Counted from the first letter of the stretch, positions 22,507 through 34,232 are shown. The stretch is DNA of 64,000 nt from Piper betle (GCA_033002965.1 JAURVB010012659.1:186001-250000); one strand, 5' to 3'. Notes: generated by a model from the letters alone, not told the origin. Made by a program: numbers and translations.

Positions 22507-23973
22507 TGTAACGACCAGGCCATTTTTCACAACATTGTGGGCCTAGCTGGCCAGGTGTTACCAAAATAAAACTACTAAATGCCGAGTAATAAGTTATAAA
22601 TTAATGGTTCCCACAGTCTTAGACCATTTCCCATAGCCACATTTATAACTCAAAACAAAATAAAAAGAAGTCCCATTTATTACCCATTCTCCTAACCTGA
22701 CTATCCTATTATACTTTTATTCTACCTTATTTGAGCTGAAATCAAACAATCTTGATTGGCCTACATACCCATGTCGGGATCAAGCTCGATGTAGTTCTAT
22801 TGGCTGATGGGTTAGTCCACCGTGCCACTATAAAATATTGGGCCGATGGGTCAGTCCATCGTGCCCCCTTATTGGCCAATTGGTTGCCACTATAAAATAT
22901 TGGGCTAATGGGTCAGTCTATCGTGCCCCCTTATTGGCCGATGGGTTCATTCCATCGTACCCCCTATTATGTTGGGCCGATGGGTCCATTCTACTGTACC
23001 CCTTATTGGCCGATGGGTCCATTCCATCGTACCACTTATTAGGTTGAGCCGATGGGTCCATTCCACCGTACTCCCTATTGGCCGATGGGTCCATTCCACC
23101 GTACCACTGTATAGGTTGAGCTGATGGGTCCATTCCACCGTACCCCTATTGGCCGATGGGTCCATTCCATCGTACCCCCTATAGGCCGATGGGTCCATTC
23201 CACCGTACCACTGTATTAGGTTGAGCCGATGGGTCTATTCCATCATACCCCCCTATAGGCCGATGGGTCCATTCCATCGTACCCCCCCCTATTGGCCGAT
23301 ATTTATTTATGGACTGTTCGTTCCATTCTGACATGTCCATTATTAGATTTTGAACAGTGCGGCTAAAAAAAAGGGTTTCTTGAAACTAGTCAAACGTGAA
23401 TTTCATATCTGCCATCTAATTTGCAACCATACAATATCTCAACACCCAAAGACCTATTGCAATTTATACCAAAAAGTTCCAGCAACTTAGCAAGGTATTT
23501 CTAATGAATTTATGCGTTGCAACCATGCATGTAAGAGTTCTAATGGAAAAGAAACTAAGAAGAAGTATGAAATACTTACACCACAATGGAAAGGCACTGG
23601 AGAGGAGGCAAGAAGGAGTGGACTGCCTTTCCTCCCTAACCCCCTCCTCCTATATATATATGCTTCAACGAGTTCCTCAATTAAATTCTCACATCTATTC
23701 ATGTATAGGTATTCCCTAGGTTCAACGAGTCCCTTTATTAAATTCTCTTACCCCATCATCCGTTCATGAATCAGTATTCTCTAGGTTGGGTTCGTCTTCC
23801 CTAATGCCAGAGTTTGGCCTTACGTCTTCTCTAAGGTTAGGGTTTGGCTTTACGTTGAACCGTGACCGGTCTACTTGATAACCAACCATATCCATTCATT
23901 GAAAATAATATTTCATAATACTTAGGTTCAAGTCTTGAAATAAAAATTTTCACATATTTTCACGGTTCTTACA
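22507..23973 (-). mobile_element. Solo LTR-B, 1467 bp, inserted in copia RT
   Basis: It starts TGTAACGACC and ends GGTTCTTACA, with inverted termini TGTAA..TTACA and TGTTT on both sides. Removing it rejoins the copia frame from HQVIFL to GFEMNVIDDCIYHKFSGS. The orientation is minus, because its + strand start is the reverse complement of the 3' end of the LTR at 50622-53693, which is followed by a primer site. It contains a minisatellite array. There is no internal domain, so it most likely arose by LTR-LTR recombination. Confidence 0.93.
22840..23305 (-). repeat. Minisatellite of about 30-33 bp in solo LTR-B
   Basis: Repeats of GGCCGATGGGTCCATTCC followed by A(C/T)CGTACCCCCTATT, about 13 units, some separated by TAGGTTGA. 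The reverse complement resembles the unit at 52490-53230. Frames through it (MDPSAN-type peptides) are repeat artefacts. Confidence 0.88.
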
Positions 23974-24237
23974 TGTTTGGTTTTGAGATGAATGTTATTG
24001 ATGATTGTATATATCATAAGTTTAGTGGGAGTAAGTATATTGTTGTGGTTTTATATGTTGATGATATATTGCTTGCCAGTAATGATATAGATTTTTTTGC
24101 ACAAAACCAAGAGATTTTTATCAAAGAAATTTGAAATGAAAGATCTTGGAAATGCATCTTTTGTATTAGGAATTCAAATACATCGGGTTCGCGATTGATG
24201 TATACTTGGATTATCACAAAAGACCTATATAGAAAAA
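23974..24237 (+). pseudogene. Copia reverse transcriptase, 3' part after the insertion
   Basis: GFEMNVIDDCIYHKFSGSKY, then IVVVLYVDDILLASNDI with the YVDD catalytic motif intact. A frameshift follows within the thumb region. The first five bases are the right-hand TGTTT duplication. Confidence 0.85.
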
Positions 24238-25047
24238 GTGCTTAAAAGATTTGGCATGCAAAATTGTAAACCAGGAGATACCCTTGTTTCTAAAGGAGAC
24301 AAATTCAGTCTCAATCAATGCCCTAAAAATCATATAGAAGGAAAGGAAATGCAAAAGATTCCCTATGCTTCAACAACGGGAAGTCTTATGTATGCTCAAA
24401 TATGTACGCATCCAGATATTGTGTATATTGTTGGAATGTTGGACAGATAGTTAAGTAATTCGGGATTTGATCACTAGATAGCAGCCAAAAGAGTCATGAG
24501 ATAACTTCAAAGAATAAAACATTACATGCTTACATAATGGAAGTCAGATCAACTTGAGATCATTGGGTATTATGATTCTGACTTTGCAGGATGCCAAGAT
24601 AGTTGTCGATCCACTTCTGGCTATGTCTATCTACTTGCTAGAGGAGCTATTTCTTGGAGGAGTGCTAAGAAGACACTCATAGCTTCTTCCACTATGGCAG
24701 CTGAATTCATAGCTTGTTATGAAGCATCCAATCATGATATATGGTTATGGAATTTTGTCATAGGGCTGCGCATTATTGATAATATTGAAAGACCACTTAA
24801 GATATTTTGTGATAATCAATATGCATTATTATATTCAAATAACAACAGGAGCTCATCTAAATCAAAATATTTAGAGATCAAGTTCCTTGTTGTGAAAGAA
24901 AGAGTTCAGAGTGGTAAAGTCTCTATAGAGCATATTGGGACAAACTCCATGGTTGCGGATCCGCTTACTAAAAGTTTACCACCCAAGGTCTTTAATGAGC
25001 ATGTTGCTCATATGGGTGTTGTATCATTTGATGATATACTACTTTAG
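24238..25047 (+). pseudogene. Copia RT C-terminus and RNase H
   Basis: LKRFGMQNCKPGDTLVSKGD, KIPYASTTGSLMYAQICTHP and DIVYIVGMLDR* lead to a stop in place of Tyr. DSDFAGCQDSCRSTSGYVYL carries the RNase H Asp residues, followed by STMAAEFIACYEASNHDIW and CDNQYALLYSNNNRSSSKSK. The frame 24694-25047 ends ADPLTKSLPPKVFNEHVAHM, the usual copia terminus. RNase H would remove the RNA template during reverse transcription. Confidence 0.85.
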
Positions 25048-25060
25048 TGGGAGTTTGTAT

Positions 25061-26600
25061 TTAGTTTAAGGTTCACTCTATTTTGGTATTTTTGGTGATC
25101 TCATAAGGTTGGACCAATTGAAAATAGGCATGTTAGATCAAATTACATGTAATTTTCATGCTACATATCCATACTTGATTTATGTCATTTAATTATGTTG
25201 ATGTATGTGACCATTGATGAGTTTAGTTACTGATAAATATAACGAAAATTACCTTGATCCTATATTAACATTAATTAATAGAGGAGATTGTTATTTTGGA
25301 ATAATGACATATGTTTTGGAGCTCATAAAGTTGTACCATAATAATGCTTTTAAGCTAGCCACAATCTTTGGTTACCCTTTAATTGCCCAAGTCGTTCTGC
25401 TTTCACCAAACTATTGAAATTGACCAATGTGATGTTTGGTTGCCAAAGCTCTAAAATGTCTTCATAACTTCATTTTAGCATTTTTCCCTTCTGAAAGATC
25501 GGTTGGCTGAACATCATCTAAAGCTCTACCGAAGTTCACCATGTTAGCCCTATAGTTTGCCCATCTGATCTTTTGGATGTCAAATGCTCTGCTAAAGTAC
25601 ACATTTGCACTTAATGGACCAAACCCTCATGCTTTGGCTGCCAAAGCTCGTATTCAAGTTGTTGTCGAAGCCTTGCCAAAGTTGCTACCGAACATCTTGA
25701 AACTTCAACTTATTCTTTGATCTTTAAGTTTTGATTTTCATGTTGATGCTTAAAACTCCTTACATTTTTGCTTAGAGTTTAAGTTGTTGTCTTATCAAAG
25801 CTAGTTAATCAAAATTCATACTTCAAAGTTGAGTCTTTGCTATAACAAATGAAAATTACAAGTGAGACAGAAGAGTAAGGTTGGGGTGCCCAGGTTCCGG
25901 CCATGCACTGGATCTTGTGAATTTCGTGAGTGCTATATTACTTAGGAGATTAATTATAGCTCTATCAATAGGCAGCTCATTGTGACACTCATATAAGTAA
26001 GAGTCTCCAAGCATAAAACATAATTGAATAACTCTTATTTAGATGTTAACTCTTTTCTTAAAACTTTAGCCAATTATCCATTATTATAGTAACAAGTATT
26101 TAGTCAACTACAGAAATGGAGTCTCACTTATTTATTTATTTTTTAAATATAGTTTGGGGCTGGATTAATCGTGCTCTTTTTATTTTTTGCTTTTGTTACA
26201 AACCGACCCTGCAGGCATTTTTACCATTATATTAAAGCTTTCTCCTCATTCTAATTATTAGTCCTCATTTTCTCACCGTCTCGATAATATAAAAATCTCT
26301 CATTTTTGTTAAAAACTCGCAATTAGAAGATACTCATAACTTGTCAATCATAATTCTCAAAAAATTATAATAAAATTTCAATTTTTTAAATATTATTAAG
26401 TTCATTCTATTTTTTAAAAATCTAAAATAAGCCCTATTTAAAGCCTAAAAAAGATAAAAATTTCATTGACCTCCTACTTATACACTCCTTATATGCACAA
26501 ACATCATATACATAAGATTCAAAGATTCATATTAAAGGTGTAGCATATATATAAATTATATATATGAAGTATAACTCACTTTATTTTTGGAAAGATTTCT
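25061..26600. other. Non-coding stretch downstream of the copia element
   Basis: The first part probably includes the copia 3' LTR, but no matching 5' copy was found to set its limits. From about 25440 several segments contain variants of GCCAAAGCTC and ACCGAAGTT, loosely resembling each other. No protein or RNA signature was recognised. Confidence 0.4.
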
Positions 26601-26626
26601 ATATTAGGAGTGTAACTCATATAAGC

Positions 26627-26659
<33 letters not shown>

Positions 26660-26681
26660 TTATATATATATATATATATAA
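26627..26681. repeat. (TA)n microsatellite
   Basis: TA dinucleotides with two TTTA interruptions. The minus-strand frame that crosses it (26604-26888) is not supported as a gene. Confidence 0.9.
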
Positions 26682-27077
26682 AAGTGTTTTTAGAGAAATT
26701 AACCAAACGATAACTAAATAAGGTACAGCATAAATAGTCATTTTAGTCCAAGTCTTGACCTGCCTCGTACATAGGTAGGCTTCTGGCCATGCCAATTGAT
26801 GGCTATCTGGCATAAGTTCTTGAATTGGTGTACATATGCACGTGGAAGAAACTTTAACCGAGGAGATTTTCAATGGTGATGCTGCCACATTCGATGATCA
26901 ACATTGCTTATGACTCTTATATTTCTTGTTGACGCCAGATGCGCATTCTTTTGACCCCATTTATTACAGAGAGGTCCTCGGGTCCATTTTTTTCCTTGCT
27001 TCTGGATGAAAGGTTTTGATTTTGTCATTCATCAAACTTTCTATGCAAATATTTTTTATACAACATTGAGCGCTTTA

Positions 27078-27421
27078 GAGTCCGTTTGATTAACAAGAAA
27101 ATAACGTAAATAAAAAATTCAAATGGAATAAAAATACTATGAGGTGAGATTACATAGAGATTTTACAACAATCTTCCTTACATGTTTAGATAATAAGAAA
27201 ATAAAATTAAAATAAAATAATTTTGTTCATGTGCATATGCCTAACAAAATTCCCTACAAATTTTTTTCTTTTCATAAAAATAATGCTTTGTAAGATTTTT
27301 ACATAGACTTATTTTGATTGAAATTTAAAAAAATTATTAAAATTTAAAACATCCAAACAAAAGAACATTTTACTTCTAATTGCACTTCTTTATTGTAATT
27401 CATTACAACTAAATAGGCCCC
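27078..27421. mobile_element. MITE-like element, PIF/Harbinger-type ends
   Basis: The left end GAGTCCGTTTGATTAAC and the reverse complement of the right end, GGGGCCTATTTAGTTGT, form an imperfect inverted pair resembling the GGGCCTGTTTGG ends of Tourist-like MITEs. TTA precedes it and TAA follows; these are the two allowed trinucleotides but not identical, so one end may have mutated. It is 344 bp, AT-rich and non-coding. Confidence 0.45.
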
Positions 27422-27952
27422 TAATAAAAAAAATTTGGCCATATTTCGAATACTTTAAAACGTCAAACTATAAGAATTGTAAACCCCTGTAATAATATCT
27501 TTGTATCCATATTCCAATTAGTTTTAGTTAATTTCAATGAAGTTCATCTAATAAATCGTTCAATCAACGGCATTCCATTGACTTTATGCGCACGCAAATT
27601 ATGTTTGTGATTGAGTAAAATTATTTTATTATTACAATGCAAACTATATTTTATCTTATATGTTGCGTCAATTACGATCAGTTACCTTGGCAAGATGGTA
27701 TCTTTTGATAGAGTCGCTTATTTTCTTTGCCCTCAATCTATATCCTGATTATTCTAATCGAGTTTTGTATGTGAAAAACTTGATTTTGGAAAGGACTTCA
27801 TCCTTGATTTCGTAGTTTGAGAAAAATAAAAACTCTGTTTGTTGGTACACTTCCAGGGAAAGTAATACTTTTACTTGGATGTCAATTACCATAAAAGACC
27901 CAAGTAATGAGGGCAGTGATTCTATATTGAAGTAAGAGTTTTGACATGATTA

Positions 27953-28649
27953 AGGCTGCTAAACGACAGAGCGAAGCAAGTTCAACTTATATTTGAACTC
28001 GGCCTAAATTGTCGTAGTCCGTTCCGAACTCGACTTGAGATCAAACGAGTTTTAAACATGCATGCTTGAGCTTGACTCGAATATTTTTATGTTGTTCTAG
28101 CTCAACTCAAGTTCAAATATACTTAAATTGTTTAATTTTAATAAGTTCGAACCTAGCCTGTTCCTGAGGTGTTTAATTTTGATGAGCTCAAATTCAGCTC
28201 ATTCGTGAGCTCGAAACTGATTCGACTGTTAAGTGAAAAGCAACTCACTTAAAAAAATAAAGTTAGTGTATATTAAACTCACAACCTTCGGGTCTTTAAC
28301 TTGAATACCTGCTATCTAAGCTATCTCACTACTTTGTTATTATATTATATATAAATAAATATAATTAGTTATAATTAAACTTATTAGCATATATATATAT
28401 ATATAAGACTATATTATTATATTATTTTATCGAGTCAGGTTCGAGCCGAGCTATAAGTCGATTTTGAGTTGAGTTCGAGTTATAACCGAGTCAAGTCGAG
28501 TCGAATACTGCATTGCTTAAACTCGGCTCGAAGGATTTAAATCTAAGTCTAGTTTTGAACTCAAACATTTAAATGTCGAATTTCGAGTCAAGCCGAACCG
28601 AGCTAAACACCAAATATACACGAACTGGCTCACTTAATTACTAGACATA
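27953..28649. mobile_element. 697-bp non-autonomous element between 10-bp direct repeats
   Basis: GACATGATTA stands at 27943-27952 and again at 28650-28659, a likely target duplication. The interior is rich in CTCGA/GAGCTCG-type motifs (TTGAACTCGGCC, GAGTCAAGTCGAGTCGAA, AAACTCGGCTCGAAGG), arranged in both orientations. A tRNA-like segment and a short TA run lie inside. No clear terminal inverted repeat or poly-A tail was seen, so the class is open: a hAT-type element (8-bp duplication) or a SINE-related composite are both possible. Confidence 0.5.
28271..28332 (-). other. tRNA-like segment inside the 697-bp element
   Basis: On the minus strand, GATAGCTTAGATAGCAGGTA resembles a tRNA D-arm / pol III box A, and after AAAGACCCGAAGG comes TTGTGAGTTTAATA, the position and partial sequence of the anticodon-stem to T-arm (box B) region. 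It lacks a complete acceptor stem and box B has lost GTTCGA, so it is not a tRNA gene. It may derive from a tRNA-based SINE head. Confidence 0.4.
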
Positions 28650-28659
28650 GACATGATTA

Positions 28660-29107
28660 CCATCAAGTTATTTAGTACAAACTATTTTGAGTTTTTTCTC
28701 CAATTAGTATGTAAATTCCAACCTTTTATGATTCTAAGTTTCCAACAAATTATCCATTTACTACTACATGTCATCAACTTGTCCATTTTATCAATTATAG
28801 ATACATTGGAAACGCTACTTTGGGTGTGATTTTGGAACAGCTAGCTAAGGGTTGTGGCCAACATTTGTAACCCTTATGACTAGTGGAATGGAGGACATCA
28901 CTTATCTCCTCAAAGAGTTAAGACAAGTGGGAGTCCATAATCATCATTAGAATTGGGTCTATTCAAATTTGATGGCTTGGCCTCAAAGTTGATGATTTGA
29001 TATATTGGAGACAAAAAACGATTTCAATTACAGATCATGGATCTTAAGATAATTTTAAACAAAACTACACATCCTCTTCACAGTTTAAAAAAAAAATATT
29101 TGAGTCC
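28660..29107. other. AT-rich spacer, nothing recognised
   Basis: No motif, repeat boundary or open frame of note was found between the 697-bp element and the GC-rich repeat that follows. Confidence 0.5.
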
Positions 29108-29265
29108 CACGTGCCTGCCACCGCTAACCACGCGTTAGGGTGGGCCCTGCCGGGCTAGATCTGGCTGAGGTGGAGCTACCCCTGCTAGATCTGGCCAGGG
29201 CAAGGCTGTCCCGGTTAGACCTGGTCGGGCCAGAGCTGCCCCGACCACGGCCACTAGCCATCTTG
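29108..29265. repeat. Short GC-rich degenerate tandem repeat
   Basis: Variants of CTAGATCTGGC or TTAGACCTGGTC recur three times about 30-35 bp apart, each followed by a GAGCTRCCCC-type block. The patch stands out sharply in AT-rich surroundings, about 690 bp before the permease start codon. The function is unknown. Confidence 0.6.
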
Positions 29266-29822
29266 ATATTTTTTTATTTTAATTTATTTTAAAATTTAAA
29301 AATTATAATTTTCAGTAAGTAAAATATATTTTAAATATAAATAAAATATTAATTGAAAATTGTGGCACATACTTTTTCTGTGACAATACCGGTGATAAAT
29401 TAATATTTGTCACCCAGTTTGGTCGTCTAACACAAACACGTTGGTCACTAAGAAGCTTCCTTTTGCCAATTATTTTTCCTAAAATCACCCAATTCTCTTG
29501 AGAATTGTTTTTAAATATCGTCAACATCGTTGTTATTCCGATTTTCCCAAGATATGGCACCCCTCTCCCATCCCATGCTCATCCAGCTTTTGAACAAGTA
29601 CAAAAACACTTTCTTAAGTTAATCATTTAGCTCAAGAGATCGTCCCCTACAAGCATTTGGGTCAGTGAAGTAAACAAAATGAGAACGATGCTAAAGAGGA
29701 GAAAAAGTAAAAGCTCAAATGGGAAAGGGAGGCGGCTAGTCTTGGAAAAAGCATCTCCAAGAAAGTCATAGCCGACTCCTCACCAACCAAATATTTCTAT
29801 GTATGATTCGCCGATAGAAAGT

Positions 29823-29831
29823 TATATAAAG
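29823..29831 (+). promoter_or_regulatory. Candidate TATA box of the permease gene
   Basis: TATATAAAG lies about 120 bp before the ATG at 29949, in a good plant TATA context and on the right strand. This would leave a 5' UTR of roughly 90 nt. Confidence 0.5.
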
Positions 29832-29948
29832 TCCTCTACTTTCCATATGCTCTTAGAATGTTTGAAACTTTATAAATTGTCTTAGAGCTCTTGACGACTC
29901 ACTGCACCTCATAGATAGAAGGAAACTAGTCCATCCAAAGTCGTGCTA

Positions 29949-32900
29949 ATGAGCCAGAAAGGAGAAATTGAAGTGGTCTGTACCATGAGTGAAGGATGCT
30001 ACGAATTGTTAGATGATGATGGAAGAGCAAAAAGATCTGGTATGCCTAACATTTGCATTCATTAGTCGCTGACTCACTCTACTCCCTAGGCCATGGCTGC
30101 CATTTTGGCAAACCTTCTCAACGGGAACCTACGTTTTCATTTTTCTAAGACGATTTAGGTTACAAACTCTTCTTAGAGCTTGTTTCATGCTATTACATTT
30201 TCTTCATTTTTCTTCCAGTATATACTTAAAAAGGTGTTGGAGATACATATCATAACCTTACATCCACATGATTATAAATAACCAAATTTTGGACGATCAA
30301 ATACTTTTTTAATCTAACGTGAACCTTCCTCATTTATCGGATTTTGAGGCGAAGTTGTACGGGATTAAATTTTCTTGTTATATCTCGCGGGGATTGAAGG
30401 CAAACAATATTCACAGAATGCCATATTTCATGCCATCACATGTTTTAGCAGTTCATAAAAATGCATTCGAGTATAGGTTGATAATGTTGTGATCAATTGT
30501 TGCAGGTGGTGTGTGGACAGCGAGTGCACACATTGTAACAGCAGTGATAGGATCGGGTGTTCTATCACTTGCATGGGCAATGGCGCAACTGGGATGGGTG
30601 GCTGGGCCTGCTACTCTCCTTGCTTTCTCCTTCATCACCTTCTTCACCTCCACCCTGCTTGCTGACTGTTACAGGTCGCCAGATCCACTCCATGGCAAAA
30701 GGAACTACACTTACATGGATGCTGTCAGAGCCAACTTAGGTTCTTGAAACTGTCTCATCAGATACTTAGACATGTCTAATGCATACTACATGTGTAGAAT
30801 ACGATTTCAAGTAATCCATTGATAAATGCACTTACATGCAGGGGGCATTAAGATCTGGGCTTGTGGTATAATACAATATATCATTCTCTTTGGAATATGC
30901 ATTGGTTACACTATCACAGCTTCAATAAGCACGAGGCATCTTTATTCTTGAATGTGAACATTTTTTTGGCCAAGAAAATACGAAAATCAAATGAAATTCA
31001 CTACTGATATGCAGAGCTATAATGAGATCAAACTGCTTCCACAAAAAGGGTCACCAATCTTCCTGCGACATTTCTCAAAACCCGTTCATGGTTGGGTATG
31101 GAATAATGCAGATTTTTCTGTCTCAAAATCCGAACTTCCACAAGCTTTCATGGCTGTCAATTGTCGCGGCGGTCATGTCCTTCGCCTATTCCTTGACTGG
31201 TGTAGGCCTAGCTACTGCCAAGGTTTTTTCAGGTTATGAATTGGATCTGTTGGTCATGATCTAAATCAGCAACAATTATTTTTATATGCAACTCAATCTA
31301 AATTGAAGTGATTGAGATCAGGAACCAGGGGATCAACTTCAACTACAGAAGTCACTGTTGGGCCTAATCTTTCAGAAAGCCAAAAAGTTTGGACCACTTT
31401 CCAAGCTCTAGGAGATATTGCATTTGTTTTTTCATTCTCTATGATCTTGATTGAAATTCAGGTACAACCTCAAACAGCTTTGACATCACTAATACTTCCA
31501 AATGTACGGATCATACGGCCATATAACAAATACGTGCAAACTAAGTCCAAATGAGATCTTCACGATTTTGTTTAATCATAACACATTAAGGGATCTTATC
31601 ACAAGGTGCCCATATTGCTTTGACAATAGAATACGTTCCGCAACAGACAATTGCGGCCTATCACAAACTTGATGACATCCACTGTTGAACCTTAACTTCT
31701 TAGGTCCCAACAGTGTGAACAATTACATTGGCTAAGTGGTTAACATCATTTTGGATGCATGTCTGAGAACTATTTTGAGCGCGGGTAGGAGGTGGCGATA
31801 TCGAAAGGCTAATGATATTGAGTAGGGAGATTACTGATTATTCTAAAGATATAGTTTGTTATTTCTACTATAAAAATAAAAAATTCATTTCAACTTCCTA
31901 TAACCGCCACAAAATCTGTAGAAATATTAATTCATCTTCACTAGGAAACATCATTAATTAGCTAATATATATAAAAAATCTCCAATGAGTCTTGTTTGAT
32001 TCACATGAAATGAATATAAAATATAGAAAATTTTAATATGGTTAACCTTGGCAAAAGTAATATATGCTATTTGTATTCGTAGGAAAATAGTACAATTTAT
32101 GTTAACAATTAAGTACTTTTAACAACTTAAAATAGCTACAATGTACAAATTTGGTTTTTTAATCGTGGACAAAATAGCTATTACCGCATGGTAGGGCCTA
32201 GCTCGCCGCCGTAGACCACACAACAACCTCTTCATATCCGGTTAAGTTTAGATTTCCGTACTATTTTAATTTTTATCCTGCTTATTAATAAAAAATTTCT
32301 CCCAAAAAATGGTTTTTGTTAAAAAAAACAGTATCTTATGCGCATTTAATTGAATATTGATCCCAAAATACATTTTATCTAATGAAATATATTTTTATTT
32401 ATAAATTTAAAATTCAGTTGAACTAGGTTCCACCCAGTTGAATTAATTATACTTAGAATGGGTTTGAAATTTAATTAAACTAGGTAAGATATTTTGTTAT
32501 GTGCACTTTATAATACAAATTAACTTTAATTTTAATTTTATAGATAAAATTTTGTTTGTTGGATAATAAGATAGAATATAATAATCTAATATATTAGATA
32601 TAGATTATATTTAAGTCTAGCTTTAAAGATAAGTCCCAATTAATGAGAAGATATACTATAATATTTTATTTTTATTTTTATTAAATTTTGATTAGCTAAA
32701 TTTCCCACATTTAATCAAATGTTAATATTAAATTCTTTTTTTATTAACAATAGTAGCATCACTCCTACTACTGTTTCTAGGATACCCTAAAAGGCCCTGC
32801 AGAGAACAAGACCATGAAGAAGGCTAGCTTCATCAGCGTTACAACAACCACTCTGTTCTACTCTCTATGTGGGTGCATGGGTTATGCGGCCTTTGGAAAT

Positions 32901-33479
32901 GATGCTCCTGGCAATCTATTAACAGGGTTTGGATTTTATGAACCATTCTGGCTGGTTGATTTTGCTAATGTATGCATTGTAGTGCACCTAGTTGGGGCAT
33001 TCCAGGTACATATACATACACTAATTAAGCTAACTCTTCTCCTTCAACTGATTGCTTATATACGTTACCTTTGGTTCCTAATTCTTGAGTCTTGGACTTC
33101 CCGAAGGTGGCCGAATACCAGATTCATTACGCATGGATACTCTGTGCCTGGAATCGACCAAGAAAGTCTTAGGATTAATGTTTTAAAGTTTCTCTGGAGA
33201 ACAACATTTGTTGTGTTGACAACAGTTCTAGCCATGTCCATGCCATTCTTCAACGACGTACTAGCACTTCTGGGCGCCATTAGCTTCTGGCCCTTGACTG
33301 TGTACTTTCCTGTGGAGATGTATATTACCCAGAAACATATGAAGGCCTTCTCTCCCAAGTGGGTGATGCTCCATACTTTGAGCGTTGGCTGCCTGCTTGT
33401 CTCTTTGGCTGCTGCTTGTGGCTCAATCCAGGGGGTGGTTCAATCTCTTAAATTGTATAGGCCCTTTGAGACAGAGTGA
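29949..33479 (+). CDS. Amino acid permease (AAP type), seven exons
   Basis: AAP carriers are plasma-membrane proton-coupled amino acid importers of the Aa_trans family, usually about 480 residues with about ten or eleven membrane helices. Exons: 29949-30039 (MSQKGEIEVV..LLDDDGRAKRS), 30506-30739 (GVWTASAHIVTAVIGSGVLS and LAWAMAQLGW, helix 1), 30842-30935, 31015-31232 (RSNCFHKKGH, NFHKLSWLSIVAAVMSFAYS), 31322-31461 (KVWTTFQALGDIAFVFSFSM), 32781-33005 (ENKTMKKASF, GYAAFGNDAPGNLLTGFGFY) and a last exon ending at TGA 33477-33479 (FWPLTVYFPVEMYI, AACGSIQGVVQSLKLYRPF). Exon phases agree through exon 6. Intron 3 has a GC donor. The last exon lacks an AG where the family's boundary falls; splicing to 33089/33090 would give about 463 residues but drop some ten family residues, while reading through the intron in frame gives about 491. 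Either the gene is functional with altered splicing or it is an early pseudogene. Confidence 0.85.
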
Positions 33480-33653
33480 ACTTGCAGTAGCTGCGTTAGT
33501 TTGTTATTTGTGTTCAGTCGATTTCATATCAAAATTAGGGGAAGGGATCATTTTTAATATGCAAGTTGCTGGTGATTTACAAATGTTTTCATCTCTAGAT
33601 AAGTGAACATTGTAACTAAATTGTTAATCTCTTTCAACTCATAAATTTTTACG
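33480..33653 (+). other. Probable 3' UTR of the permease gene
   Basis: 174 bp between the permease stop and the start of the next LTR. No clear AATAAA is present, so the transcript may end inside the LTR. Confidence 0.4.
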
Positions 33654-34232
33654 TGTCCTCAAAATGCTGGGCTATTTCTGCTAGTATCGCATTTTTGAAG
33701 CCCGGGCCATTTGCCCACGGGATTTCAAGTCGGTTTGGCTTTTACCCGAATTGGGGGGTCCAGCCCTTGCCTCATTGTGATTCAGTGTACCCGTTGGACC
33801 TTTCATGCCCGTTGGACCAATTCTCTCACATGTCTAGTGTGTTTTGTTGTGTACTTGGAACCCTCTCAGTTGATCTTAGTCCACGTGGGTCAGTCCCTGT
33901 GGGACCCATAGTGCAATTGCCAAGGTTGCCCCCACCTTAGGGTGAAAATCCTAAGTGCGCACAAATTGCAAAGGCATTGCCCCAGTTCCCTAGCGCCCTG
34001 AAATTTAAATGTCGTCCCCCCCACCCAATTTTATTTTTACCTAGCGCAAAGAGCTGCCCAACGCCTTTGCACCCTATGGGTTTAACCCAAACTTGTGCGT
34101 TCTTCAGTTTAGTAGGAGCATGCTTGGGTTTTCCTGCTTTCCATGGTCCAGCTTGGCTTTCTCTTCGTTCATTTCCGCCACGCCATAATAGCCACCATCG
34201 CCATAATAAGAAGCACGCGAAGGATTTTTGGA

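Larger units (their letters stand above)
18790..25060 (+). mobile_element. Decayed Ty1/copia retrotransposon
   Basis: Domain order on the + strand is zinc knuckle, protease, GAG-pre-integrase, integrase, reverse transcriptase, RNase H, which is the copia order (integrase before polymerase). Sequence 5' of 20200 contains a leader with tandem repeats but no recognisable capsid. Stops and frameshifts occur throughout. Coding similarity ends at 25047, followed by AGTGGGAGTTTG, a likely polypurine tract. LTRs could not be delimited. A solo LTR interrupts the polymerase at 22507-23973. Confidence 0.85.

Noticed and set aside
22840..23305. CRISPR-like array
   Set aside because: Units are contiguous minisatellite copies with no unique spacers, inside a plant LTR.
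26604..26888. 94-codon minus-strand frame beginning MAASPLKISSV
   Set aside because: Half of it is TA microsatellite; the other half matched no protein I know and has no splice-linked partner.
28271..28332. Functional tRNA gene
   Set aside because: No acceptor stem pairing and a degenerate box B; kept only as a tRNA-like relic.
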